Assembly: GCA_016464825.1 (NCBI GenBank)
Contig: JAEKNQ010000019.1
Coordinates: 203,131-267,130, forward strand
DNA length: 64,000 nt
Direction of reading: 5' to 3'
Source of the DNA: Candidatus Dormiibacter inghamiae
GTDB taxonomy: Bacteria; Chloroflexota; Dormibacteria; Dormibacterales; Dormibacteraceae
Below, piece by piece: positions 7,846-17,449 of the stretch. The notes beneath the pieces were generated by a model. That model saw only the letters and a list, made by a program, of their open reading frames with translations. It searched no databases and was not told the origin of the DNA. The position numbers and the translations under genes are program-made. Within the stretch, counting starts at the first letter, position 1; each line of letters begins with the position of its first letter.

Positions 7846-9122
7846 TGGGGGGGGCAATAGCGGTGGAGGGAGTCTCAAAGTCTTATCGCCGGTACCGCAA
7901 GCGCCACCAAAGCCTGAAGGAGATCATCGCCCAGCGCAGCCGGGGCGATTGGGAAGAGTTCTGGGCGCTGCGCGACATATCATTCGAGGTTGAGCATGGC
8001 CAGTTTCTGGGCATCATCGGCCACAACGGTTCCGGTAAGAGCACGTTGCTCAAGTTGTTGACAGGCATCATGCCGCCGTCCCAGGGCGAGATTCGGGTGC
8101 AGGGCCGAGTTGCCTCCCTGCTGGAACTAGGAGCGGGATTCCAACCCGAGTACACCGGCCGGGAGAACATCTACCTCTACGGCACCCTGCTCGGCATGCG
8201 GCGTAAGGAAATAGACAGGTATTACGACTCCATCGTCGAGTTCTGTGAGCTGGGCGAGTTTATGGAGATGGCTGTCAAGAATTACTCCTCAGGTATGTAC
8301 GTTCGGCTAGGATTTGCCGTCGCCGTACATCTGGACCCGCAGGTGCTGCTCATCGATGAAGTACTCGCAGTGGGTGACGCCAACTTTCAAAAGAAGTGCT
8401 TTCAACATCTCTTCAAGCTGCGCAAAAGAGGCTGCACCATCGTGCTGGTCACGCATGACACCGCTTCGGTGGAGAAGTTCTGCGAACATTCCATCTGGAT
8501 CGATCACGGCCGGGCCATGGCGCAGGGCAAGAGCTCACAGGTCGTGCAGCAGTATTTGGACGCTGTCGCGGGAGGAGCCTCAATCGAGCAGGCGGCGAAG
8601 TCGGTGAAGGAGCGGGTTGCAGAGCGGGACCTCACGATCAAGGGTCTGCGCTTCCTGGATAAAGACGGCCGACAGGTTCTCATGTTCGACACGGGTGCCA
8701 AACTGCGGATCGAGATCGACTTCCATGCCCGCCGCCCCTTGACTCGACTCGAGGTGGGTTTGACGGTTTTTCGTGAAGATGATCTTCGCTGCCTGGATCT
8801 GAATCTCTATGGGATTTCCGTCGACGCTGGCTCGGGGCGTTGGGTGGTTGATGCCGATCGGGTTGATCTGCAGGGCGGGCGCTACGCCGTGACACTGGCC
8901 GTCTTTGATCGCAACCTCCAGCGGTTCCAGGCCTTCCAGGACCGCCAGTATCCTTTCACAGTCCACGACGACTACAGCGCTGGCGGAGCTTTCTACACCC
9001 CCCACCGCTGGAGCTTAGCCACGCCGGACGGCCTGCTTCCTTTGGTTTCCCGCCCACCCGATCTGCAGGAGCTCCACGGGATGGTGGAACCGGCTCAGGC
9101 AGCGGGCGAGGTCAGTAGGTAG
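7845..9122 (+). CDS. ABC exporter ATPase with C-terminal glycan-binding domain (Wzt-like)
   Basis: A 425-residue ATPase that powers export of the polymer through the adjacent permease. The nucleotide-binding domain shows Walker A GHNGSGKST near residue 60, the signature YSSGMYVRLGF near 145 and Walker B VLLIDEVLAVGD near 166, with the extra N-terminal segment KSYRRYRKRHQSLKE of the Wzt/TagH group. Residues about 260-420 form a beta-rich extension matching Wzt C-terminal carbohydrate-binding domains, which recognise the polymer's end. GTG 7845 is preceded by GAGGAGG at good spacing; an upstream in-frame codon at 7797 lies inside the permease gene and is unlikely. Confidence 0.92.
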   Translation: MGGAIAVEGVSKSYRRYRKRHQSLKEIIAQRSRGDWEEFWALRDISFEVEHGQFLGIIGHNGSGKSTLLKLLTGIMPPSQGEIRVQGRVASLLELGAGFQPEYTGRENIYLYGTLLGMRRKEIDRYYDSIVEFCELGEFMEMAVKNYSSGMYVRLGFAVAVHLDPQVLLIDEVLAVGDANFQKKCFQHLFKLRKRGCTIVLVTHDTASVEKFCEHSIWIDHGRAMAQGKSSQVVQQYLDAVAGGASIEQAAKSVKERVAERDLTIKGLRFLDKDGRQVLMFDTGAKLRIEIDFHARRPLTRLEVGLTVFREDDLRCLDLNLYGISVDAGSGRWVVDADRVDLQGGRYAVTLAVFDRNLQRFQAFQDRQYPFTVHDDYSAGGAFYTPHRWSLATPDGLLPLVSRPPDLQELHGMVEPAQAAGEVSR

Positions 9123-9129
9123 GGCCAGG

Positions 9130-10230
9130 TCAGCCGGCCACCTGGCGCATAAGATTCAGCTGCATCTCGTCCAGCGGTAGGGAATCCAATTCCGCAAGTC
9201 GCGCCTGCTGGCGCGCGCGCACCTGGTTCAGCAGATCCTGGTTGTGAACCAGCCGGCCGAGTACCTCGGCCGTCAGCAGCGCATCTAAGGTGCCAAGCAG
9301 AACGCCGGCGCCTCCCAGAGTCTCGGCAACGGCGGCGGCATCGTAGGCGACGACCGGAAGGTCGAAGCGCATCGCCTCGATGAGAGGTAGACCGTAGCCC
9401 TCATGTTCCGAGAGTGAGAGGAACACGTCCGCGCTGCGGTAGTGCGCGGCCAGAACCGAATCAGAGACCTGGCCGGTAAACACCACTCCCTCCAGCTGTA
9501 GGCGGCTTCGTAGTCGGAACAGCCGTTCCGTGTAGGGAGGCAGAGCCCAGCCACCGACAACAAACAAACGGGCATGGGGATCGATCGCGCGTCGGATTAC
9601 CGCTAGGACTCGCAGGAGGTTCAAGTGTCCTTTATTGGGAACGACTCTGCCGACAAACAGGAGGTCCATACCCTTCTTGGTCCTTAATAACCAGTCGAGG
9701 TGCCTCTCGTTGGGCTTGGTCGCCAGCCGGGGTGGAATGTAGGGAGGGATCACGTGCACGTCCGGCACGCCCAGCGCCCGCAGCTCGTTGGCATTGAAGG
9801 TGGAGGCAGCGGCTGCCACCCTGATCGTTTGGGCCAACAGCCGGAGCTCTGTGCGACCCCTCTCCATGGAGGCGGCCGCGCTTTCGTCGTACTGCCGGAA
9901 GAATTCACTTGGTGTGATGTTGTGGTAGTACATCGTTCTGGGCTGAGGTTGCCCGGCCAGGAATTCGACCATCCCGTCGACGGAGCCGGTCGACGCTTGG
10001 TAAAGCAGAATCTTGCCCCTGCTGGCGCGAGTGCGATTCGCCCTCTGAAAGAGGTGGACCTCAGCCTCGCTGCGCGAGAGGACGCGCTCCGCCCAGATCC
10101 GGCCGTCCATCCCTGCCCTTGCCAGCGCCTCTTGAGTTCGGACAGTGTGCGTTCCAACAGCGTCGGGCAGAGCGAAGAAGGGCAGGAACTGATGGACCCG
10201 TGGTGGACTAGCTGAGCTGGTGTGGCTCAC
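9130..10230 (-). CDS. GT4-family glycosyltransferase
   Basis: A 366-residue GT-B glycosyltransferase. Donor-side motifs are LLFVGRVVPNKGHLNLLR near residue 193 and SEHEGYGLPLIEAM near 280; the N-terminus reads FLPFFALPDAVGTHTVRTQEAL. It parallels the product of 5811-6905 along its length (both have a YHN-TP-EF segment and VPDV-VIPPYI), so one arose from the other or both from a common duplication. It is the last gene of the reverse-strand operon that starts at 16319 and lies 8 bases after its neighbour. It converges on the wzt-like gene with only 7 bases between, leaving no room for a classical terminator. Confidence 0.9.
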   Translation of the reverse strand: MSHTSSASPPRVHQFLPFFALPDAVGTHTVRTQEALARAGMDGRIWAERVLSRSEAEVHLFQRANRTRASRGKILLYQASTGSVDGMVEFLAGQPQPRTMYYHNITPSEFFRQYDESAAASMERGRTELRLLAQTIRVAAAASTFNANELRALGVPDVHVIPPYIPPRLATKPNERHLDWLLRTKKGMDLLFVGRVVPNKGHLNLLRVLAVIRRAIDPHARLFVVGGWALPPYTERLFRLRSRLQLEGVVFTGQVSDSVLAAHYRSADVFLSLSEHEGYGLPLIEAMRFDLPVVAYDAAAVAETLGGAGVLLGTLDALLTAEVLGRLVHNQDLLNQVRARQQARLAELDSLPLDEMQLNLMRQVAG

Positions 10231-10238
10231 CTTGAGCC

Positions 10239-11486
10239 TCAGGACTTAAGCGCCGGGACCGGCTCGCGCGACCGCTCGAACCAGCTGGACAGTGCCGTCT
10301 CCAGGCGGCTCAGGACGGCAGGCCAGGAATACTCACGAAGGACAAACTCGCGGCCCTGGCGGCCGAGCGTCCGCCGAAGCTGGGCGGAGCGGAGGAGCCG
10401 GTCCAGTACCTCCTCAAACTCCGGATAAATGGAGAACCACAGCCCACCGTTGGACTGTTCGCAGTGGCCACGGGTGACGGGGGACTCGGCGTGGACGATG
10501 ATGGGCCGTTCAGCCAGCCATGCTTGCATCATCACGATGGAGAACGATTCCATACGGCTGGGCTGGCAGAGCACTGTTGCGGCCGCGTAGACCGAGTCGC
10601 GATGCCGCCAGTCGATCTGAAGTTGTCTGATCCCACGCTTGGCTGGAAACTTAACATCGCCGGAGCCGAGAAGTACCAAGGAAAGCTCGGTGCCCCGCCG
10701 CTCCCGGTAGCGAAGAAAGTTCTCTAGCAACAGCGGGACGTTCTTGCCGCCCTCGAGCCGGCCCACGTAGAGCAGAAAGAGCTCTGGCAGATCGTAGAGC
10801 CGGCGCGCCAGCTCAGAGTCGGTTGGTCCCGGCGGATCGAAGCCGGCTCCGACCACCGTAGATGGCGCCAGGGATCTCTGAAAGCGGAGCGCAAGCTCGG
10901 CTTCGGGAGCCGAGTTGAACATGAGTCCTCGCGCGCCACCCAGCATCTCGGCTACGACCCCCAACCTTGCGTAGGCCTCGTCATGCAGGCAAGGAATGAC
11001 CACTGTTCGGTCAGGAGCCGTGGCATAGGCGAAGTAAGTAGTCCCGAACAGATAGGGCAGGGCCAGTATTGCGTCATACGAGCTTGCTCGCTTCGCCAGG
11101 TCGGCTTCGAGCGCGGATGAAACGACGCCATTCCGCAGCCACAGGAGCTCCTCTTCGCGGCTGAGCGTGTATTGAGCCTGGATGGCGTGTTCCAGCTGCG
11201 CGAACATCCCGATATCACGCTTATCAGCTGGGTAGCGGCGCACTGGCACGTTCCCGATCCGGTCCAGCCCGGGAGGAAGGACGTTTTTCCAGGTGTAGTG
11301 ATCCACTGCACAGGTGGTCAGCACCTCCACGTGGTGGCCCACCTTGAGGAGCCGCTGGGCCAGCCACAGGGCGAGCAGCTCCGCACCGCCGACGATCTCG
11401 TCGGTGAGGCGGGGGACAACTATGGCCAGTTTCAACTGGTCCCCGCTTAGTGAAGGTCGGGGAGAGCCTTCGTCGGGAACCGTCAC
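10239..11486 (-). CDS. GT4-family glycosyltransferase
   Basis: A 415-residue GT-B glycosyltransferase. The acceptor half starts LAIVVPRLTDEIVGGAELLALWLAQRL, with the GGAE loop of GT4 enzymes; the donor half carries LLYVGRLEGGKNV near residue 242. The canonical E-x7-E region is degenerate (PSRMESFSIVMMQAW), but both glutamate-side geometry and the following PIIVHAESPVT strand fit the fold. GTG 11486 overlaps the stop of the upstream methyltransferase by 4 bp (GTGA). Its C-terminus (NGGLWFSIYPEFEEVL) is the closest visible relative of the collapsed gene at 5533-5814. Confidence 0.88.
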   Translation of the reverse strand: MTVPDEGSPRPSLSGDQLKLAIVVPRLTDEIVGGAELLALWLAQRLLKVGHHVEVLTTCAVDHYTWKNVLPPGLDRIGNVPVRRYPADKRDIGMFAQLEHAIQAQYTLSREEELLWLRNGVVSSALEADLAKRASSYDAILALPYLFGTTYFAYATAPDRTVVIPCLHDEAYARLGVVAEMLGGARGLMFNSAPEAELALRFQRSLAPSTVVGAGFDPPGPTDSELARRLYDLPELFLLYVGRLEGGKNVPLLLENFLRYRERRGTELSLVLLGSGDVKFPAKRGIRQLQIDWRHRDSVYAAATVLCQPSRMESFSIVMMQAWLAERPIIVHAESPVTRGHCEQSNGGLWFSIYPEFEEVLDRLLRSAQLRRTLGRQGREFVLREYSWPAVLSRLETALSSWFERSREPVPALKS

Positions 11487-12628
11487 AAGCGCGCGATGAC
11501 AGCAAAGTCGAGCGGTCCGTAGATGATCGAGTTGAGCCGATCAATATTGCGATTCAGCAATTCCGTCCTGCCGTCCACAGGCTCTCCTTGGTCGGTGGAA
11601 AGGCGTTCCAGGCTAGCCTGGGTTGGCGGCTGGGACGAATAGCGCATCTGGACCTGCGAAAAGCCCGCCGCCTGAGCGAGGTACTCCAGGGTAAGAGGAT
11701 GCAGGGGCTTCATATGCCCCAGGTCCACGTAGAGCGGACCAGCGAAAAGAACCAAGCTTTGGGGGTTGAGAGTCTCTGCGATAAGGACACCACCAGGCTT
11801 CAGCGCACGGGCCGCGGCCGGAAAGAACCTGATCACCTGGGGAGCGGCCAGATGCTCCAGCACCTGGGCGCAGAATACTCCGCCTAATGACGCGGGTTGA
11901 CAATTCTCAAGGTGCCTGATCGCGTCATCAGCTTTTATCTCAAAGCCACGAGCACGGCAGGCTGCGGCCATGCCAGGGTTTTGATCAACTCCGTAGGCCT
12001 CAATTCCAGCCCGGCTGAGCAAAGTCAGGAACTCGCCGCGACCGCACCCCAGGTCTACTACTCTGCCTGGGCCGTCGCGGAAATAATCCACATACGCACT
12101 CTGCCGCTCTTCGATTACCGCTTCCGAGCCACGGAACCGGTTCTCGAAGGCGACATAGTCCAATTCCTTGTCAACCTGCCAGGAGGTCACAATACTTCCC
12201 TCGATGTCCCTCACACGTGTCGCCAGGGCATCCAGTGAGTGGGACGTCTGCATTGCAAACTCCTGGCTCTGGCGTCTCAGCTCCGCTGTGTACCATCGCA
12301 GCATCCACGCCATTGACCTTTTCACCAAGGTAACTGCGGGCCCTAACCCAGGCCGAGTGGAAGTTAGGCGCATGTCCATGGGAACTATGCTGGAATGGCG
12401 GATCTTGGCCAGCGCCGGCGTCAACTGATCCACGTCCCAGTCATCATCGGGAGCGGCCATAAGTTCCGGCGGATACTCACCGTTCTTGCGTTTTCGCTCT
12501 ACCTCGGCTTCCACTTCGCGCATGAGAGCGGTGACGTCTATCGTGCTTGCGGACACCTCAGCTGTAGCCGTAGATGTCCCGGGATAGTCGTCGGGTTCCA
12601 CCAGACCGCCGCGAGTGAAGGTTGGCAT
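11483..12628 (-). CDS. SAM methyltransferase with coiled-coil N-terminal domain, glycan locus
   Basis: A 381-residue two-part protein. Residues about 28-150 hold the amphipathic and coiled-coil module also seen in the protein at 4892-5437 (IDVTALMREVEAEVERK, YPPELM, then a basic WYT segment). Residues about 165-345 form a class I methyltransferase, with the SAM loop VVDLGCGRGEFL near 190 and the post-core motif ALKPGGVLIAETLNPQSL near 280. Proteins of this design occur in O-antigen-type clusters, where they cap or decorate the glycan; a capping methyl group would fit a Wzt with a binding domain. That role is inference. Its stop overlaps the next gene by 4 bp. Confidence 0.85.
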   Translation of the reverse strand: MPTFTRGGLVEPDDYPGTSTATAEVSASTIDVTALMREVEAEVERKRKNGEYPPELMAAPDDDWDVDQLTPALAKIRHSSIVPMDMRLTSTRPGLGPAVTLVKRSMAWMLRWYTAELRRQSQEFAMQTSHSLDALATRVRDIEGSIVTSWQVDKELDYVAFENRFRGSEAVIEERQSAYVDYFRDGPGRVVDLGCGRGEFLTLLSRAGIEAYGVDQNPGMAAACRARGFEIKADDAIRHLENCQPASLGGVFCAQVLEHLAAPQVIRFFPAAARALKPGGVLIAETLNPQSLVLFAGPLYVDLGHMKPLHPLTLEYLAQAAGFSQVQMRYSSQPPTQASLERLSTDQGEPVDGRTELLNRNIDRLNSIIYGPLDFAVIARL

Positions 12629-12684
12629 ACTTGGGGCCTCAGGCTACCAAAGAAGTTGCCACCGATCCTCCAGCGGGAAGAAGA

Positions 12685-14544
12685 TCAGGTCGGGGTCCGA
12701 ACCGCGAGGGGCTGCCACCAGACAGCCACGCCACCGCTCTCCTTGGGCGGCTGGCCCAATAGATCTGTGAAGAACTGACGCGCGGCGGCTTCTCCAATAG
12801 ATGGACCGACGACCACTGTGGCGACCCTCCAGCTGCGTAACTCCTGCAGCGCCTGGGACCGTAGTTCGGCGCTCGGCATGCTGGTCGTGCTCTGCTCGAA
12901 ACCGACTAGGATGGTCTGCAACGCGGAGGGTGGTGGGTTCAATGTTGGACCTGGCACATACGCCTCACCTTCGGGCATCTTGAAGCGGTAACCGGCTCGC
13001 GCCTGCCAGAGCATGGCTGTTGAAGAGCCGCCATTCGAGTACGGCGTGACAAGCACGACGGATCCCTCCCGAATGCGAGCAGCCTCACCGCCTGGCTGGA
13101 AGAAGGGAGGGATGTTGGCCGCAGTGGAGGGATAGGGCAGGCTTGGGAGGATGGCGGCAAACGCGGCGGCGAGGACTGCCAACGTTCCCGCTAAACGGAG
13201 GCGGCTGCCGCTGTGAAGCGCCAACTCTAGACCAATGGCCACTAGAAGAGCAGCGCCGATGTAGCAGAACAGGGCGAGGCGAGCAGGAATGACGTTCTCT
13301 ACAATGGGCAACTGCCAAAGAACCGCCCAAGGCGGCGTTATGTGGGAAGCATGACCAGCGCGATGCAAGACGGGACCCAACGACAACACTGCAGTGACGA
13401 CACCGAATGCCGAAGCCCACTGAATGAGTCTTGACTGACGCCCAACGATGGCGACGCCGAGCAGGAACAGAAGGAGGGGAATGCCGAAGTAGCTGCTGGC
13501 TTCCACATTGTTGCCGACGAAGGTATGAGCCAGGCGCACTGCCTCCGGAGGGGCGAAATGCATTAGATCGCTCGGCACCACAAACGTAAGCAGATCGTTC
13601 GAAAAAAGGCTGGGCGGTTGCAGCGAGCCGCGTACCTGCAGCGGCCCCCTAAACTGGTAGGACATGGGAAAAGCCGACAGCACAAGTGCGGTCCCCATCG
13701 CCCACACCCCGGCCGTCAGCGTGTACCCAACATTCTTGATGGCGTCCTTCCGATATACAGCAGCGGCTATCACGACTCCTATAGCCGTCACCATGACCGT
13801 TGAAGCCAGCAGCTCCTCGCTCGTAAGTAACTGCGCCGCCCCGGAAGCGCCCAGCACAAGGCCGGCGAACCAGGAGCGCCAGCGCTGGCGAGCCAGAATT
13901 TCATCCAGGACGAGGAGCAGCAGCGGCGGAAACATCGCCAGGCTGATGTGGAGATGACCGAGGGACTGAGCGAGGATGTAGGGGCTGAACCCGTACAGCA
14001 GGCCGCCGCACCAAGCGGCGAGCGAGCTCTGGACGTAGCGACGGGCGGCCAGGAACATACACCACGCCGACAGGCTGGGGCCCAGTGTCACGAGCGCGTT
14101 GTACGAAGTGACCACTCCAAAACGGTCAGTAATTGGCCACAGCACAGTCGCAGGGGCCAGGAGCGAAACGTTCCACATCATATTGGCGCCGGTTGGGTAG
14201 TGGATGTAATCAGAAAAGAAAGGGGTCTCGTAATGGGAGAGACTGTGCGGCGTCCAGCCCAGAAACCACATCACAAGTCTTGGGTCCCCCTCGATGCCGA
14301 TCCAGGCCACACCGGGTTGAAGCCAAGAACGAGAAAAAAGAAGAATGGCAAGTAGCAGGTAAACGGCCAAAGCTGCAATAGGCACGGTCGATCTCTGACG
14401 TCGGAAGGTGTGGCGAGATTGATCGCTGACGGCCCGGTACCCGCGTCTGCGCCTGTTCCTCCTCAGCGATATTCGCAAGCTGCGAAGTTGGCTAATTCTG
14501 TATGGTGGCACCAAAACCCAGGCGAATGAGCGCAGCGGTGACAT
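12685..14544 (-). CDS. Multi-pass membrane protein, GT-C-like, paralogue 1
   Basis: A roughly 619-residue integral membrane protein with 10 or more hydrophobic segments and a soluble C-terminal part. It resembles lipid-phosphate-sugar-dependent GT-C glycosyltransferases in layout: a first extracytoplasmic loop with acidic residues (WIGIEGDPRLVMWFLGWTP) and a conserved YPTGANMMWN segment. It aligns along its whole length with the neighbouring protein at 14571-16319. The N-terminus before the first helix is long and very basic; ATG 14544 has no good ribosome site and lies 27 bases after the upstream stop, so the true start may be internal. A glycan-polymer or decorating transferase role is inference. 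Confidence 0.8.
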   Translation of the reverse strand: MSPLRSFAWVLVPPYRISQLRSLRISLRRNRRRRGYRAVSDQSRHTFRRQRSTVPIAALAVYLLLAILLFSRSWLQPGVAWIGIEGDPRLVMWFLGWTPHSLSHYETPFFSDYIHYPTGANMMWNVSLLAPATVLWPITDRFGVVTSYNALVTLGPSLSAWCMFLAARRYVQSSLAAWCGGLLYGFSPYILAQSLGHLHISLAMFPPLLLLVLDEILARQRWRSWFAGLVLGASGAAQLLTSEELLASTVMVTAIGVVIAAAVYRKDAIKNVGYTLTAGVWAMGTALVLSAFPMSYQFRGPLQVRGSLQPPSLFSNDLLTFVVPSDLMHFAPPEAVRLAHTFVGNNVEASSYFGIPLLLFLLGVAIVGRQSRLIQWASAFGVVTAVLSLGPVLHRAGHASHITPPWAVLWQLPIVENVIPARLALFCYIGAALLVAIGLELALHSGSRLRLAGTLAVLAAAFAAILPSLPYPSTAANIPPFFQPGGEAARIREGSVVLVTPYSNGGSSTAMLWQARAGYRFKMPEGEAYVPGPTLNPPPSALQTILVGFEQSTTSMPSAELRSQALQELRSWRVATVVVGPSIGEAAARQFFTDLLGQPPKESGGVAVWWQPLAVRTPT

Positions 14545-14570
14545 CAAAGAATCCCCGGCATGTCAAGCGG

Positions 14571-16319
14571 TCAGGGCGGGGATTTGACAGCAAGGGGGTG
14601 CCACCAAACCGCGACTCCGCCAGACTCGTCAGGTGGCTGCCCCAGCAGTTCAGTAAAGAAGGCGCGGATCTTCACATCGCCTGGAGAGGGACCGATGATG
14701 ACAGTCCGCACGTGCCACTGCCGAAGTTCGCTCAATGCTTGGCTCTGGCCCTCATCGGTCACGACGTCTTGACTGTGGTCGAGCCCGACCAGGATATGTT
14801 GGAGTCTCGAGGGCGGTGGGTCAAGGCTTGGCCCGGGGACGTACCCCTCACCTTCCGCCAGCTTGAATCGGTAGCCATTTCGGGCCTGCCAGAACATGGC
14901 GGTCGAGGAAGCAGCGTTCGAAAACGGCGTGATCAGCACCACGGAACCAACTGGAATCCTGCTTGCCTGGCCACCCGGTTGAAAGAAGGTAGGGATGCTG
15001 TCTGGCGTCGAAGGGCGAGGCAGGCTGGGAAAGAGAGCGGCAAGAGCGACGGTCACAGCCGCAGTGGCGACTATGACCCTGGACCTATGGCCCGATCGCA
15101 GCGCTTGATCGAAACCGGTGGCCAGCAGAAGGCCAGCGCCGATGTAGATAAATGGGGCCAGCCGGGCGGGAAGGATGTTCTCAATAACAGGTAGGTGCCA
15201 GAGCCAGGACCAGGGGGGGGTATGACGAAAGGGGTGACCAGCCAGATGCCACACTGGTCCGAGCGACAGCACGCCGATCAACAGGGTGAAACCCGCTGCC
15301 CAGAGCACTAACCGGGAACGCCGGTACGCCAGAAGGGTCGCGATCAGCAGGAGTATCAGAGGCAAGCCCAAGTAACCGCTAAGCTCTTCAGTGCTGGCGC
15401 TGAAACGTCCCGTTACTTCCACACCTGCCGCCGGGGCGAAGTGCATGATGCTGCTCGGCACGACAAATGTCAATAGGTCACTGGCATAGATGTCGGGAGG
15501 CTGAAGTGAGCCGCCGACCCGAAGTGGGCCCAGGAACTGGAACGCTAGCGGGTAGGCCGCCAAGGCGAGGGAGCTCACCGCCGCCACGAGAATTGCCACG
15601 AAGCTGTAACGCGGTTGGCGCAGGACCTGGCGCCTGAACACAATCACCGCCACACCCACTCCCATTAGCGCGGCCACAGCGGTCGAGGCCAATACCTCCT
15701 CGCTGGTCAATAGCTGACCAGCGCCGGCGACGCCAAGCAACAATCCGGCCAGCCAAGGTGGCCAGCGTTGGCGCACGAAAATCTCGTCGCAGAGCAGAAG
15801 CAGCAGGGGCGGAAACACGGCCAAGGCCATGTGAATGTGCCCGATCGATTGAGCCATCATGAAGGGACTGAATCCATACAGAAGGCCAGCGCCGAAGGCG
15901 GGCAGGAAGTGCCATGTGTAGCGCGCGGCCGCCAGGTACATGCACCAGCCAGATAAGGCAGGTGCCAACGTAATCAGCAGGTTGTAGGCGATGATTAGAC
16001 CGAGAGCTTGGCTGACAGGCCAGACTAGCACAGCCGGCAGTGGGGTGGAGACGTTCCACATCATGTTCACACCGGTGGGGTATTGAATGTAGTCGGTGAA
16101 CAGCGGGTTTTGCCATCGAACCAGGCTGGCAGGCGTCCAGCCCAGAAACCACATCTGCAGTTTGGGATCGCCTGCGTCACCAATCCATGTTTTTCCTGGC
16201 GCGCGCCAGACATCGTTGAAAAGTAGGAACGAGGAGCCCACGTAGATGACGAGGGTACAGAGGGCGGCAACGGCTCGGCGTCTGCGATTGGTGATGAGTA
16301 CCTCGGTTTTCTGAGTCAA
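14571..16319 (-). CDS. Multi-pass membrane protein, GT-C-like, paralogue 2
   Basis: A 582-residue integral membrane protein, first gene of the reverse-strand glycan operon. Shared with the downstream paralogue are WIGDAGDPKLQMWFLGWTP in the first outer loop, YPTGVNMMWNVS, LYGFSPFMMAQSIGHIHMAL in the membrane core, TSEEVLAST, and a C-terminal soluble region ending LLGQPPDESGGVAVWW. Acid pairs in the first loop are a hallmark of GT-C enzymes, but no family-specific catalytic motif can be named. Tandem duplication followed by divergence is evident. The short N-terminus (MTQKTEVLITNRRRR) before the first helix supports the start at 16319. Confidence 0.83.
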   Translation of the reverse strand: MTQKTEVLITNRRRRAVAALCTLVIYVGSSFLLFNDVWRAPGKTWIGDAGDPKLQMWFLGWTPASLVRWQNPLFTDYIQYPTGVNMMWNVSTPLPAVLVWPVSQALGLIIAYNLLITLAPALSGWCMYLAAARYTWHFLPAFGAGLLYGFSPFMMAQSIGHIHMALAVFPPLLLLLCDEIFVRQRWPPWLAGLLLGVAGAGQLLTSEEVLASTAVAALMGVGVAVIVFRRQVLRQPRYSFVAILVAAVSSLALAAYPLAFQFLGPLRVGGSLQPPDIYASDLLTFVVPSSIMHFAPAAGVEVTGRFSASTEELSGYLGLPLILLLIATLLAYRRSRLVLWAAGFTLLIGVLSLGPVWHLAGHPFRHTPPWSWLWHLPVIENILPARLAPFIYIGAGLLLATGFDQALRSGHRSRVIVATAAVTVALAALFPSLPRPSTPDSIPTFFQPGGQASRIPVGSVVLITPFSNAASSTAMFWQARNGYRFKLAEGEGYVPGPSLDPPPSRLQHILVGLDHSQDVVTDEGQSQALSELRQWHVRTVIIGPSPGDVKIRAFFTELLGQPPDESGGVAVWWHPLAVKSPP

Positions 16320-16403
16320 GTCGTTCGCGTCCGCCCCTCCATTATCTGTCGAGCCGAGTCTAGCAGAGCCCCCTTGGTTGTACGGTATCCTTGATTGTCA
16401 AAG

Positions 16404-17348
16404 ATGATGAGCACGGGCCAGCGTCGGATACTGGCGGCGCAGCAGTTTTGGCTCGCTTTGCGGGGGTTGCGGCGCCGTGACGACGAAACCTTCGTACGAG
16501 CGGCGTACCGGACCTTGTTGCGGAGAGAGCCCGAACGTGATGGAAGCACCCACCATATTGCGGCGCTCGCACGCGGCGCTGCCCGAGAGCAGGTCCTGTC
16601 GGAGATCCTCCGGTCCGAGGAATACTGGCTTCGGCACAACCTGCCCATGATGCCCGGCGAGGCCTTGCACAAGGCCCGAGTCGAGTACATTCGTAACCGG
16701 GTGCCTTCGGCCAGGGTGGTGGTGGATCTCGGGGGAGCGGCCAACCAGTTCCGCGCCGGGGCTTTGCTGCTCTGTGGCTATCGACCCCGGCCTGAAACCA
16801 TATACATCGTCGATCTCCCTGACGATCGACGAATGCTTGGCACCGGCGAGCCCGAGTCCGGACAACACGGTTCAGTCGTGCGTCACAGGCGGGTGACGAT
16901 TCGCTACTTGTACCAGTCTATGGCGGAGCCGCTGCCTCTCGAGGGAGGGACTGTCGACTTGGTCTTTTCCGGCGAAAGCATTGAACACATTTCGGAAGCC
17001 GAGGCGGACCTGGTCTGCTGCGAAGCGTGGAGACTGTTGCGCCCGGGTGGCCACTTTTGCCTGGACACACCAAATGGCGCTCTAACCCGTGTCCAGTCAC
17101 CGGAGGCGCTGATCCACCCAGAGCACAAAAGGGAATACAGGCCCTCCGAGCTGCGCACCAAGCTGGAGGCGGTAGGCTTCCAGATTGTCGAAGCCGGAGC
17201 CATCTGCCCCATGCCGGAGAGCCTGCGCACTGGCAAATTCTCGTACGAAGAGATGGTCCACCGAAGAGGGCTCTCGGAGAATCCGGACGAGGGCTATCTG
17301 TTTTACCTCAATGCGCGAAGGCCTCCGGGAGAGTACACGGCAGGTTGA
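16404..17348 (+). CDS. DUF4214 domain fused to SAM methyltransferase
   Basis: A protein of about 314 residues. Residues about 22-80 match the DUF4214 pattern (FVRAAYRTLLRREPERDGS, then VLSEILRSEEYW), a helical module common in secreted or glycan-related proteins. Residues about 90-300 are a class I methyltransferase, with SAM loop VVDLGGAANQF near 97, SGESIEHI near 190 and WRLLRPGGHFCLDTPNG near 212. I chose the ATG pair at 16404/16407; the TTG at 16395 is weaker. It diverges from the GT-C-like operon across an 84-base gap and precedes gmd on the same strand. Likely modifies a sugar of the exported glycan. Confidence 0.85.
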   Translation: MMSTGQRRILAAQQFWLALRGLRRRDDETFVRAAYRTLLRREPERDGSTHHIAALARGAAREQVLSEILRSEEYWLRHNLPMMPGEALHKARVEYIRNRVPSARVVVDLGGAANQFRAGALLLCGYRPRPETIYIVDLPDDRRMLGTGEPESGQHGSVVRHRRVTIRYLYQSMAEPLPLEGGTVDLVFSGESIEHISEAEADLVCCEAWRLLRPGGHFCLDTPNGALTRVQSPEALIHPEHKREYRPSELRTKLEAVGFQIVEAGAICPMPESLRTGKFSYEEMVHRRGLSENPDEGYLFYLNARRPPGEYTAG

Positions 17349-17449
17349 GGGTCTCGGGCGGCTGGAGGGGCCGGCCATCTTCCGTGAGCGCTTGGACTCC
17401 GTTTGGTTTCGGCAGGAAGCCCCAACGGCTTGGCCCTTAGACTGGCAGC

